Position numbers and translations under genes: made by a program. The notes beneath the pieces were generated by a model. It ran no database searches and was not told the DNA's origin. It worked only from the letters and a program-made list of their open reading frames with translations. From the NCBI GenBank assembly GCA_910578425.1, contig CAJTQX010000013.1, forward strand, positions 28,098 through 59,913: a stretch of 31,816 nucleotides of DNA, in the 5' to 3' direction. This DNA is from an uncultured Anaerotignum sp. (GTDB taxonomy: Bacteria > Bacillota > Clostridia > Lachnospirales > Anaerotignaceae). This document shows, piece after piece, positions 16,603-24,845 of this stretch (position 1 is the first letter of the stretch; each line of letters opens with the position of its first letter).

Positions 16603-18280
16603 TAAGCTTTTGCAAAATGTGTACCGCAAGGCTCTTTTCCCGAATATGGCGGCGATACTGGGCGGCACCATCAACGTATTTGTAGATGGGATACTTGTCG
16701 GGCAGAAGATGGGAGAAACCGGCATTGCCGCGGTCAATCAGAGCCTTGTGGTTTATCTGCTGCTCTGTACGGTCGGCTCTTTGTTTGCGGCGGGGGCTTC
16801 GGCGGAATCCTCCTACGCGATGGGGCAGAGAGATGAAGCGGCGGGAAAGGAATATTTTTCGTTGGCGATGGAACTCGCCATTGGCTGCGGCACAGCACTT
16901 TGCGGACTGGGGCTGGTATTGGCACCTGTACTGGCGCGGCTGCTCGGCTCCGCATCAACGACAGATTTGATTGAGATTTATATTCGCATCACGCTTTTGG
17001 GCGGGCTGTTCAAGATATTGCTGTATATCCCTTATTTCTACCTCCGGCTGGAGGGGAAGATGAAGCAGTCCGCCTATGCCATGCTGACGATGACAGCACT
17101 GAATATCGCGCTGGATTATGTATTTCTGTTCGTGCTGGATTTGGGGATCGCGGGGGCGGCCTGGGCAAGTGTGCTGGCAACGGTCGTTGCCTGCGTGATG
17201 AGCTTTGGCTTCCTGTTCCAAAAGGGCGGGATGTTCCGGTTCCGCCCGGTCAGGGTTGACGGGGGCAAGCTGAGGCGTATCATCACGAGCGGCAGCCCGA
17301 TGGCGGCAAACAACCTTTTTTCCGCGGTACGCATCGTCGTGCTCAACAGCATCATGAATTTAGTAGGCGGCAGCAGTATGGTCGCGCTGTTTGCCATTAC
17401 GAATAACCTGAATGAATTTTCTATCTGCGTGCAGAACGGCGTGCCGCAGACGGGCAGCGCGCTGCTGGGCGTCTGCCACGGGGAAGCGGATAATACGATG
17501 GTGAAAAAGCTGCTTTGGCTCCAACTGCGGACGGGTCTGCTGCTCTCCGCGGTATTCGCGGCGGCGGCAATCGTGTTCCATCGGCAGATTGGGCTGCTGT
17601 TCGGCTCCCATCAGGAAATGGGCTTTGTGATCGGCTGCTGGGCTGTGAGCCTGCTGCCCGCGACCTGCAATAATATTTTAAGCTATTACTATTACGCGAT
17701 ACGCAGGGCGGGGCTTTCCAATCTCATAACTGTGCTGAGGGTCTGCGTTGTTACAGCGGCGATGGCATGGCTCCTGCATGGCCTGGGGGCGGGTATCTGG
17801 CTGTTTTACCCTTTGGCGGAGCTTGCATCGGCAGCAGTCTGGACTGCGTATGCACTTTGGAGCGCGAAAAAGCAGGGAACGAGCCTGTATTTTTTGGAGG
17901 GCTTCGAGGGCAGCAGTCTGCGCTTTACGGTGGAATGCAATGCGGAGCAGATATGCAGCATCAGCGCGGGGGTTTCGGATTTTTGTGAGGAGATCGGGCT
18001 GACGCCCCAGCAGTCCATGACGCTGAGCCTTGCCCTGGAAGAACTGCTTATCATTACGGCGGAAAAGACGATGAAAAACATCGGGACGATGGACGTGCGC
18101 GTTTTGCAGAGGGAAAACGGCGCGCTGCTGCGCATCCGCTCCGAGGGCGCGCCCTACAACCCGCTGGAGCATGCATCGGAAAACCTTGATTTTATGGGCG
18201 TGCAGATGATCATGAACATGGCGACGCGAACGGAATACCAGAGCACGCTGGGGCTGAATACGCTGATCGTTGAGATATGA
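16586..18280 (+). CDS. MATE-family transporter fused to a degenerate HATPase domain
   Basis: 564 residues; GGAGAGGA at 16570-16577 supports the ATG at 16586. Residues 1 to about 435 are a polytopic MATE/polysaccharide-exporter-like carrier with some twelve hydrophobic segments, the usual length for MATE. Residues about 445-564 are an RsbW/HATPase_c-like domain. Its N-box reads LEELLIIT, with Ile490 where the Mg-binding Asn belongs, and the D-x-G motif reads IRSEGAPYNP, with Ser in place of Asp; the separate HATPase gene at 19982 keeps both. The fused domain therefore probably does not bind or hydrolyse ATP normally and may act as a binding platform for the STAS protein. Substrate unknown. Confidence 0.88.
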   Translation: MGQEDNKLLQNVYRKALFPNMAAILGGTINVFVDGILVGQKMGETGIAAVNQSLVVYLLLCTVGSLFAAGASAESSYAMGQRDEAAGKEYFSLAMELAIGCGTALCGLGLVLAPVLARLLGSASTTDLIEIYIRITLLGGLFKILLYIPYFYLRLEGKMKQSAYAMLTMTALNIALDYVFLFVLDLGIAGAAWASVLATVVACVMSFGFLFQKGGMFRFRPVRVDGGKLRRIITSGSPMAANNLFSAVRIVVLNSIMNLVGGSSMVALFAITNNLNEFSICVQNGVPQTGSALLGVCHGEADNTMVKKLLWLQLRTGLLLSAVFAAAAIVFHRQIGLLFGSHQEMGFVIGCWAVSLLPATCNNILSYYYYAIRRAGLSNLITVLRVCVVTAAMAWLLHGLGAGIWLFYPLAELASAAVWTAYALWSAKKQGTSLYFLEGFEGSSLRFTVECNAEQICSISAGVSDFCEEIGLTPQQSMTLSLALEELLIITAEKTMKNIGTMDVRVLQRENGALLRIRSEGAPYNPLEHASENLDFMGVQMIMNMATRTEYQSTLGLNTLIVEI

Positions 18281-18299
18281 CGAGGGAGGAGAAAAGAAA

Positions 18300-19967
18300 A
18301 TGAAAAAAAGACAATCTCTGGCGGCAAAGTTTGTCATAGGGTTTGTCACAATGGGAGTGCTCATTTGTACGGCTGTGACGGGCATCGGCTATGTCCATTA
18401 TAAAAACTATATCCAGGCGCAGTACAATAAGAACGCTTACCAGGTGGCTAAGGTGTTCCGGGAATATATGAAGGATGATGAGATAGAAAAATATATCCAT
18501 ATGGCGGAGGCTTACACAGCGGGCGAAGCGACAGACGTGGACACAACGATACTCCGGCACACAGCCTCCTACCGCAGACATGAAAGGCTGATCTATTCCC
18601 TGCGGGAGCAGATGGGAGCGAACGATGTATTTATGGCGTATATTGATCAGGACATTGTAAACGCCTATGACGGGGACAGGGAAAGCTGGCAGCCTTTGAC
18701 ATATATTCTGGACTGCTATGTGGAACCTGACCTGAAATTCAAATTCGGGGAAAGGGGCGGCTTTAACCCGATATTCATTGAGGAGCTTCAGGAGATATTT
18801 GCGACAGGGGAGCCTGTGGATAATTACTTTATCTCGGAAGGCGATTTTGGCTACAATACCTCCGCGCTTTACCCATTGACTGTGGACGGGAAGGTCAAGG
18901 GGCTGATTTGTGTGGAGGTGCCAATGACAACGCTGGAAGGCGCGCTGCGGGAATATATTGTTTACTCTGTCGGCGGTACGGTCTGCTGCATCGCGCTTGT
19001 CCTTGCGGTCTATATGATATATCTGTACCGAAGAATGGTTTCGCCTATTAACCTGATCGTGCATGAGGCGGGCAGCTTTCTGGAAAACAATACGGAGATT
19101 TCCCAACAGTTGGGCACAGTTTCTACGGGTGATGAAATACAGACGCTGAGCGAAGCCGTATTGCAAATGGAAATCGGCATCAAGGAATACATCGCCAACC
19201 TGACGAGGGTTACGGCGGAGAAGGAACGCATTGGGGCGGAGCTGAACGTGGCGAAGCAGATACAGGCGGACATGCTGCCGAGCATATTTCCGGCATTTCC
19301 CGAGCGAAGGGAATTTGATATTTTTGCGAGCATGGAGCCCGCGAAGGAGGTCGGCGGCGATTTTTACGATTTCTTTCTTGTGGATGACGACCATCTTGCG
19401 TTTCTTATCGCGGACGTTTCCGGAAAGGGCGTTCCGGCGGCACTGTTCATGGTCATTACAAAAACGCTGCTGAATAATCACGCGATGGTCGGGGAAACCC
19501 TTTCCGAGATATTCGAGCGGGTCAATAACCAGCTTTGCGAGAATAATAAAGAAGGAATGTTCGTAACGGCATGGATGGGGCTTCTGGAGATTTCGACAGG
19601 GAAGCTCAGCTATGTGAACGCGGGGCATAACCCGCCGCTGGTGAAGGGTGCGGACGGCGTGTTCCGTTACCTCCAGTGCCGCCCGGGCTTCGTGCTGGCT
19701 GGTATGGAGGATATGATGTATCAGGAAGGGGAGGTACTGTTTGAAAAAGGGAGCAGCATCTATCTGTATACAGACGGTGTGACGGAATCCATCAATGAAA
19801 AAGAGGAGCTGTATGGAGAGGACCGTCTGGATGTTGTGCTGAACCGGCACAAGGAGGAAACACCGGAGGAAATACTGAAGGCAGTCAAGGAAAGCATGAA
19901 TGAATTTGTAGGCGAAGCAGAGCAGTTTGATGATATTACGATGCTCTGCCTGACCTACCGAGGATAA
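18300..19967 (+). CDS. Membrane-anchored SpoIIE-type serine phosphatase with sensor domain
   Basis: 555 residues from the ATG at 18300 (GGGAGGAG at 18284-18291). Order: transmembrane helix about 9-30, extracytoplasmic sensor about 32-215 (Cache-like by layout, unassigned), second helix about 221-245, HAMP-like linker to about 300, then a PP2C/SpoIIE catalytic domain. Catalytic-site motifs are intact: EVGGDFYDFF with Asp354, IADVSGKGVPAALFM with Asp372, NAGHNPPL, and QFDDITML with Asp544/545. It should dephosphorylate the STAS protein encoded at 14620 in response to an external cue, like RsbU/RsbP-class phosphatases. The RsbW-like gene follows after 14 bases. Confidence 0.93.
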   Translation: MKKRQSLAAKFVIGFVTMGVLICTAVTGIGYVHYKNYIQAQYNKNAYQVAKVFREYMKDDEIEKYIHMAEAYTAGEATDVDTTILRHTASYRRHERLIYSLREQMGANDVFMAYIDQDIVNAYDGDRESWQPLTYILDCYVEPDLKFKFGERGGFNPIFIEELQEIFATGEPVDNYFISEGDFGYNTSALYPLTVDGKVKGLICVEVPMTTLEGALREYIVYSVGGTVCCIALVLAVYMIYLYRRMVSPINLIVHEAGSFLENNTEISQQLGTVSTGDEIQTLSEAVLQMEIGIKEYIANLTRVTAEKERIGAELNVAKQIQADMLPSIFPAFPERREFDIFASMEPAKEVGGDFYDFFLVDDDHLAFLIADVSGKGVPAALFMVITKTLLNNHAMVGETLSEIFERVNNQLCENNKEGMFVTAWMGLLEISTGKLSYVNAGHNPPLVKGADGVFRYLQCRPGFVLAGMEDMMYQEGEVLFEKGSSIYLYTDGVTESINEKEELYGEDRLDVVLNRHKEETPEEILKAVKESMNEFVGEAEQFDDITMLCLTYRG

Positions 19968-19981
19968 AGGAGGCGGGCGCA

Positions 19982-20392
19982 TTGACAGAATTGACACTTG
20001 CGGCAAAAACGGAAAATCTGGACGAGGTACTGGATTTTGTCAATGAACAGCTGGAGGCGCAGGGGTGCTCCATGCGGGCGCAGCTGGAATTGGACATTGC
20101 CATTGAGGAGCTGTTTGTAAATATCGCCAATTACGCGTATATGCCGGAGGAAGGATCTGTGACGATACAGGTGGCGTTTCGGGACGATATGGTTTCCGTC
20201 ATATTTATTGATGGCGGCACGCCCTATAACCCCTGGGACAGGCCGGACCCGGATGTATCGCTTTCCGCTGAGGAACGGCAGATTGGCGGGCTTGGCGTAT
20301 ATATGGTGAAAAAGAGTATGAACCATGTGGATTATATCCATCAGGATGGGAAAAACATCCTGACGATACAGAAGCAGATACAGGAAGCGTAA
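19982..20392 (+). CDS. RsbW/SpoIIAB-like anti-sigma serine kinase (HATPase)
   Basis: 136 residues starting at a TTG codon at 19982; AAAGGAGG at 19966-19973 is eight bases away and decides this start. The single HATPase_c domain is intact: N-box IAIEELFVNIANYAY with Asn47, FIDGGTPYNPW with Asp77, and the lid QIGGLGVYMVKK. In partner-switching systems such a kinase binds either its regulatory target (normally a sigma factor) or the STAS protein, which it phosphorylates. No sigma factor gene is present in the window. Twelve bases later begins the DUF4157 gene, placing the switch directly upstream of the predicted cargo and ATPase genes. Confidence 0.9.
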   Translation: MTELTLAAKTENLDEVLDFVNEQLEAQGCSMRAQLELDIAIEELFVNIANYAYMPEEGSVTIQVAFRDDMVSVIFIDGGTPYNPWDRPDPDVSLSAEERQIGGLGVYMVKKSMNHVDYIHQDGKNILTIQKQIQEA

Positions 20393-20403
20393 GGAGGGAC
20401 GGT

Positions 20404-21693
20404 ATGGCTAAGAAATTCCATCCGCAGGACGCGGAGCGGGAAGCAAATGAAATTGCGTTCCGTTTTCAGGACAGCAGCGATGTGATGGCGGACATGGCGC
20501 GGGCGTACCATGTGGATTTTTCCAATATCAAAATCCATACGGACAGCGCGGCGGACAGCAGGGTAAAGGCGGCGGGGAAGGACGCTCTGGCGAAGGGGAA
20601 CGACCTTTTTTTCGGCAGGGGCATACTGGAAAGCGGCGACCCTGCCGGAAAAGGGCTTCTGGCGCATGAGCTGGCGCATACCATGCAGCAGGGCGCGGCA
20701 GGCGGCGAGGCGGCGGTCAGCGAAATGGCACCGATGGGCGCGGAGCAGGGCGGTCTGCTCGACTGGTTCCGAAGGAAATTCTCGAAGAAGCCCAAAGTCA
20801 ACGCCATGGGTATCATAGAGGGCAGCGGGCATAAAATGACGGACGAGGCGTCTATGAGCTACATGAACGCGATGCGGGCGCATGAGGCGGAAATTACCGC
20901 CAGCAGCAGGAACGCCGCGCTGGCACCCGCCCTGCACCAGAATACGGGGGAAGGGCTGTCGGCAGAGATACGGCAGAGGATGGCGGAGTTTGCCCCGGCA
21001 TCGGTAGGGAAGGCCAACAGCGACCTGGCGGCAAGCATAGGCCGCGGAGATGAAGCGGCTATGCAGCTTTCCAGCGCGTATCAGGGGTTCGGCCACAGGA
21101 GTACATCCTCGGAAATCGGCAAGTTTGACAGGGACGTCCGGGCGGAGCATGTGCTGAATGGCTCCATCGCCTCCTATCAGGATTATATCCGCGCGAGGGC
21201 TGGCAGCAAGGAGAATTTCGGCAATCTGATGGCAGGCTCCATACAGTACCAGGGCGGAACAGGCGTACAGACCATAAGCCAGGGCATTGCGGGCGGCGCG
21301 GGCGACCTGCTTTCCATTATCGGCAGCTATCTGACGGATGACAAAGGGCTGGATTATATCCAGAGCATGATAGATCAGGTGAAGGATGCGGATATTTTCA
21401 AGGATGGCAGGGTTGACCCGATGAACTATATCATGACGACGATTTTGACGGGCGAGGGCATCCGCGGCGTAGGCTCCATGAAGCAGGCAATCGCGGGAAT
21501 GGGGCTGGACGATGAAAGAGCGACACAGGCAGGTGATTTCGCAGCGAAATCCATGAAAAACCTGATGGCTTTGCCGGTCATGGAACGGCAGACGCAGGAG
21601 CAGCGGGACGCCCTGCCGGACGATGTGAAGCCGCTGTTTGCGCAGTATATGCGTTTGCAGCAGGAAATCCGCGAAAAACTGGCGGCAAGATAA
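20404..21693 (+). CDS. DUF4157 eCIS-associated protein with shared C-terminal module
   Basis: 429 residues, GGAGG upstream. Residues about 10-100 are a DUF4157 domain: the FSNIKIHTDSAAD strand, LFFGRGILE, and KGLLAHELAHTMQQG with the zinc-type HELAH motif at 88-92. DUF4157 is a recognised marker domain of extracellular CIS loci and is often found in predicted cargo. After a basic linker (120-135), residues about 166-429 are a module that recurs at the C-terminus of the protein at 24846. Whether the HELAH site is an active protease, perhaps maturing cargo, or a structural remnant is not known. The shared module's function is not recognised. Confidence 0.88.
   Translation: MAKKFHPQDAEREANEIAFRFQDSSDVMADMARAYHVDFSNIKIHTDSAADSRVKAAGKDALAKGNDLFFGRGILESGDPAGKGLLAHELAHTMQQGAAGGEAAVSEMAPMGAEQGGLLDWFRRKFSKKPKVNAMGIIEGSGHKMTDEASMSYMNAMRAHEAEITASSRNAALAPALHQNTGEGLSAEIRQRMAEFAPASVGKANSDLAASIGRGDEAAMQLSSAYQGFGHRSTSSEIGKFDRDVRAEHVLNGSIASYQDYIRARAGSKENFGNLMAGSIQYQGGTGVQTISQGIAGGAGDLLSIIGSYLTDDKGLDYIQSMIDQVKDADIFKDGRVDPMNYIMTTILTGEGIRGVGSMKQAIAGMGLDDERATQAGDFAAKSMKNLMALPVMERQTQEQRDALPDDVKPLFAQYMRLQQEIREKLAAR
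20899..21690 (+). repeat. Shared C-terminal module, copy 1
   Basis: Codons 166-429 of the DUF4157 protein are homologous to the end of the kinase-like protein (26622-27410). Landmarks: NTGEGL, SAYQGFGHR, SYQDYI, QYQGGTGVQTI, PMNYIMTT, LTGEGIRGVGSMKQAIAGMG and AAKSMKNLMALPVMER. Identity by eye is about 65 percent overall and much higher over the last 130 residues, where long DNA stretches are also identical. Confidence 0.9.
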
Positions 21694-21714
21694 ATATAGG
21701 CGGGAAGTGGAAGG

Positions 21715-23769
21715 ATGAAGCGTTTGGCGGCGATGGGGGCTTACCGGCTCTCCCTGTATCTGAAGGAAGAAGGAAAAACGGAAGTTTTAAGTGCATACCC
21801 GCGGCTGCTTTCCACAGAGATTACGCGAGGGGAGCTTGCGGCACTGGAAACGGCGTACATGGAAAGCATTTCGGGCGAAGGCGGCGGTATTGGGCGGCTG
21901 TTCCGGCTGCTTTCGCCTTATGATGAGGCGGGACGGCTGGCCTGGTGCGCGCTGGAGCTTGCGCTGCTGTACTGCATGGACAGCCAGGCGGCCGAAGCGT
22001 TTGAGGCGGCGCAGACGGGCGGCAGGAATGGCGCGACGATCGGGCTGGCGGCAAAGCTGCTGTATGGAAATACGGCGGCACTGCAACGGTTTGCGCTGCT
22101 GGAGGAGGGCTTTGTACGGTGCGAATTGCTTTTGCAGGCGGAGTACCCGCCGAAAAGCATTGCGGACGAAGTGCTCCGCGCGGACGACAGGCTGGTACAG
22201 TGGCTTACGGACGAGAACAGCCTGCTTTCCCACCCGCTGATTTACAACGGGGGGCGGAAGGACGATGCAGGTTCCCCACTCTGGGAGGAAAAGCTCCGGA
22301 ATATCCTTGCGGAACTGCGGGGAAGCGCGGCGGCGTTTCCGGAGGAAATGACTGTTGGGGTATTCAACGGCGGAAGAAACAGCGGCAGGAAGTACATGGC
22401 AAGGCAGGCGGCAAAAGCCCTTGGGAAACGCCTCCTAATAGTAGACATGGGCTTTTTCGGCTCTATGGAGCGGCTTCTGACGCAGTGGCGGCAGGTACTG
22501 CGGGAGGTTCTTCTGAAGCCTGTTCTGGTCTGCGTGGCAGGCGTGGAAAAGCGGCCCTCATGGGAAAGCATGGTACGGATACTGGCGGACGAATACGAAG
22601 CGGCAGTAAAAAAAGCATGGAAAACAGGAATGCAGGACGCCCCTTCCCTGCGGCCGCTCTTTTTTACGGCGGCGGAGGACGTGAAGCTGATTCCCCTGCT
22701 GCGGCAGACAGCCGTACAGGAGCGGCTGCCAATGCCGAATATGGCAGAACGCGCGGCTTTATGGGATTATTTTGCGGAGAAATACCTGCACGCGCCGCTG
22801 CCCTCACAGGAGCTTGCGGTCAAGATGAAGCTGCCTGTCGGGGACGTGGAGAAGGTCGTGAAACGGCTTGCCTGCCGCCCGAATGCCACGCTTCTGGAAA
22901 GCAGGGAGATTTTCCGGCATTGCTATGAGCTGCTGGATGATGGAAGATACGACAGCATCAAGCGTGTGGAAACGGCATATACATTTGACGATCTTAAGCT
23001 GGAGGAAAGCCAGAAGCATATCATTCGGGATATCTGCGTACAGGTGGAGCAGCGCAAAAGAGTGCTGCATGACTGGAATCTGCAAAGCCGCTATTCTTAC
23101 GGGACATCGGTGAGCGCGCTGTTCAGCGGCCCGCCGGGAACAGGGAAAACTATGGCGGTGCATGTGATGGCGGGGATTTTAGGGCTGGAGCTGTTCAAGG
23201 TTGATCTTTCGCAGATTGTGGATAAATATATTGGGGAAACGGAGAAACGGCTGGACGAAGTGTTCCGCAAGGCAGAGCAGAGCAATATGATATTATTTTT
23301 TGATGAAGCCGACGCCATTATCGGCAAGCGGAGCGAAACGAAGGAAGCAAAGGATAAATACGCGAATACGGAAGTTGCGTATTTATTGCAGCGCATGGAG
23401 GAATATGACGGCATCGTTATTCTGGCAACGAATTACAGCCAGAATATTGACGCGGCGTTTATGCGGCGGATACGGTTTACGGTGCATTTCCCCCTGCCGG
23501 ACGAGGCGCGGCGGAAGGAAATCTGGCAGTCCGCATTCGCGGCGGAAACGCCGAAGAGGAATCTGGATTACGATTATCTTGCGCGGCAGTTTGAATTCAG
23601 CGGCGGGCAGATTAAAAACGCTGTCTGGAACGCGTGCTTTTTTGCGGCAGGGGAAGGGGGGCCTGTAGAGATGCGGCACATTGTGCGGGCGATACAGATG
23701 GAGCTGACGAAGGAAAAGAAGGTATCCTTTCAGGAGGCACTGGGGGAGTACGCGAGACTGGTGTATTAG
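21715..23769 (+). CDS. CIS-associated AAA+ ATPase
   Basis: 684 residues from the ATG at 21715. The C-terminal half is a classical AAA+ module: Walker A GPPGTGKT at 472-479, FFDEADAI with Walker B Asp530/Glu531, ATNYSQNIDAAFMRRI containing sensor 1 and the arginine region, and a lid around FSGGQIKNAVWNACFFAAGE. This corresponds to the AAA+ ATPase found in almost all eCIS loci (Afp15-like), implicated in particle assembly. Residues about 205-330 look like a first, degenerate nucleotide-binding domain: GGRNSGRK at 219-226 stands where a P-loop would be, followed by LLIVDMGFFG. The N-terminal 200 residues are helical. It is preceded by the DUF4157 gene, a typical arrangement. Confidence 0.92.
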   Translation: MKRLAAMGAYRLSLYLKEEGKTEVLSAYPRLLSTEITRGELAALETAYMESISGEGGGIGRLFRLLSPYDEAGRLAWCALELALLYCMDSQAAEAFEAAQTGGRNGATIGLAAKLLYGNTAALQRFALLEEGFVRCELLLQAEYPPKSIADEVLRADDRLVQWLTDENSLLSHPLIYNGGRKDDAGSPLWEEKLRNILAELRGSAAAFPEEMTVGVFNGGRNSGRKYMARQAAKALGKRLLIVDMGFFGSMERLLTQWRQVLREVLLKPVLVCVAGVEKRPSWESMVRILADEYEAAVKKAWKTGMQDAPSLRPLFFTAAEDVKLIPLLRQTAVQERLPMPNMAERAALWDYFAEKYLHAPLPSQELAVKMKLPVGDVEKVVKRLACRPNATLLESREIFRHCYELLDDGRYDSIKRVETAYTFDDLKLEESQKHIIRDICVQVEQRKRVLHDWNLQSRYSYGTSVSALFSGPPGTGKTMAVHVMAGILGLELFKVDLSQIVDKYIGETEKRLDEVFRKAEQSNMILFFDEADAIIGKRSETKEAKDKYANTEVAYLLQRMEEYDGIVILATNYSQNIDAAFMRRIRFTVHFPLPDEARRKEIWQSAFAAETPKRNLDYDYLARQFEFSGGQIKNAVWNACFFAAGEGGPVEMRHIVRAIQMELTKEKKVSFQEALGEYARLVY

Positions 23770-23812
23770 AGCCTGCTTTTGCGGGCAGAGGCGGCAGATT
23801 TGGCCGGAAGGC

Positions 23813-23901
23813 TTCAGGCAGTGTCGTCACAAGTTTCTGCAAACGTCTTTCCGACAAAATTATGCTCGAAAATACGTATGCATGACTCATGACGACACTG
23901 C
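23813..23901. repeat. 89-bp dispersed repeat with inverted ends, copy 1
   Basis: Begins TTCAGGCAGTGTCGTCA and ends TGACGACACTGC; the 12-base arms GCAGTGTCGTCA (23818-23829) and TGACGACACTGC (23890-23901) are perfect inverted repeats. A second copy of the same length lies at 29811-29899. It fills the gap between the ATPase and acetyltransferase genes and could fold as one long hairpin-ended unit. MITE-like by structure; mobility is not shown. The remaining gap, to 23993, holds no gene. Confidence 0.85.
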
Positions 23902-23993
23902 ATGGGATATAACATAATGCTTTGTATAGAAAAGCTTTTATCAAGATGGCAGGCAGAACGGCAGTTTTGCCTTTTTCAGAAAGGACGGTTGGC

Positions 23994-24830
23994 ATGGCTG
24001 AATATTTCAGGATTACAGAAGACACCCTGCACTGGTTTTTGCCGTTGCTCCCCAAAAATGAGGAGGACGCGCTGAAACGTGGACAGGACATTTTTGCGGT
24101 GGGCGCGGCCTGCGGCAGGCGCGCCTGCGGGATACTTGTGTTCCAGACAGGGGAAATCGCAGATATCCGGTATCTTGCTGTGGCGGAGGAATACCGCCGG
24201 AAGGGAATCGCAACGGGAATGGTCGAATTTCTTTGCCGCCATATGTGGGAATCCGCTACGCCGGTGACCTGCACATTTTCCGCGGAAGATATGCTTGACC
24301 CGCTATACTGCCTATTTGACGATATGGGGAATTTCTCCGTTGCGCGGGAGGAGGGCTTTGCCTGCCGCATTCCGCTGGCGGCTTTGGCCGAGAATAAAAT
24401 GCTTGCGCCGCTGATGGGGAAGGAACTGGGACATCCTTCCTTTTTCTCCCTGACGCCGCTGGAGCAGAAGAATTTTTTGCAGAAGATGCATGAACAGGGA
24501 AATCTTTATCTGCGTGAGATAAAAGAAGAACAGTACATAAAGCCTTTGTGTCTGTGCGGCGTGGACGGCGGCGATGTGAAAGCGGCTGTTTTTGTGACAC
24601 AGGAGGAGGCACCGGATTTGGAGCTGGCGTTTGCCTGGTGCGGGCAGGGCTGGCAGAAAACGCTGATTGAACTGCTGGCACAGGCGGGCGCGCAGATTCC
24701 CAGGAATGCGGAAGGATACCTTTCTATCGCGGCAGTCACGCCGGTTTCCGCGGGAATCGTGGAAAAGCTGCTGCCGGAGCGGGAAACACTGGGCGGCTAT
24801 TACCGTGCAGTCTGGGATATGGAACTGTAA
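23994..24830 (+). CDS. GNAT-family N-acetyltransferase
   Basis: 278 residues from the ATG at 23994, chosen because AAGGA at 23981-23985 is eight bases upstream; ATG 23946 and TTG 23922 in the same frame lack such a site. The acetyl-CoA-binding motif A is clear: IADIRYLAVAEEYRRKGIAT, with RRKGIA as the R/Q-x-x-G-x-A loop at about residue 70. The second half (about 150-278) looks like another, more degenerate GNAT-like fold, common in two-domain acetyltransferases. Substrate unknown. It is sandwiched between the ATPase and the kinase-like cargo candidate, with 15 bases to the latter, so it may modify cargo or be an accessory protein; this is inference from position. Confidence 0.82.
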   Translation: MAEYFRITEDTLHWFLPLLPKNEEDALKRGQDIFAVGAACGRRACGILVFQTGEIADIRYLAVAEEYRRKGIATGMVEFLCRHMWESATPVTCTFSAEDMLDPLYCLFDDMGNFSVAREEGFACRIPLAALAENKMLAPLMGKELGHPSFFSLTPLEQKNFLQKMHEQGNLYLREIKEEQYIKPLCLCGVDGGDVKAAVFVTQEEAPDLELAFAWCGQGWQKTLIELLAQAGAQIPRNAEGYLSIAAVTPVSAGIVEKLLPERETLGGYYRAVWDMEL

Positions 24831-24845
24831 AAGGAGGGGACGGCT

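Noticed and set aside
18210..20006. 598-codon minus-strand reading frame
   Set aside because: Antisense to the SpoIIE phosphatase, whose motifs, start site and operon position are clear.
4012..23769. Classical type VI secretion system
   Set aside because: No TssJ, TssL or TssM membrane complex and no ClpV with Clp-N domain; the ATPase is of the eCIS AAA+ type.
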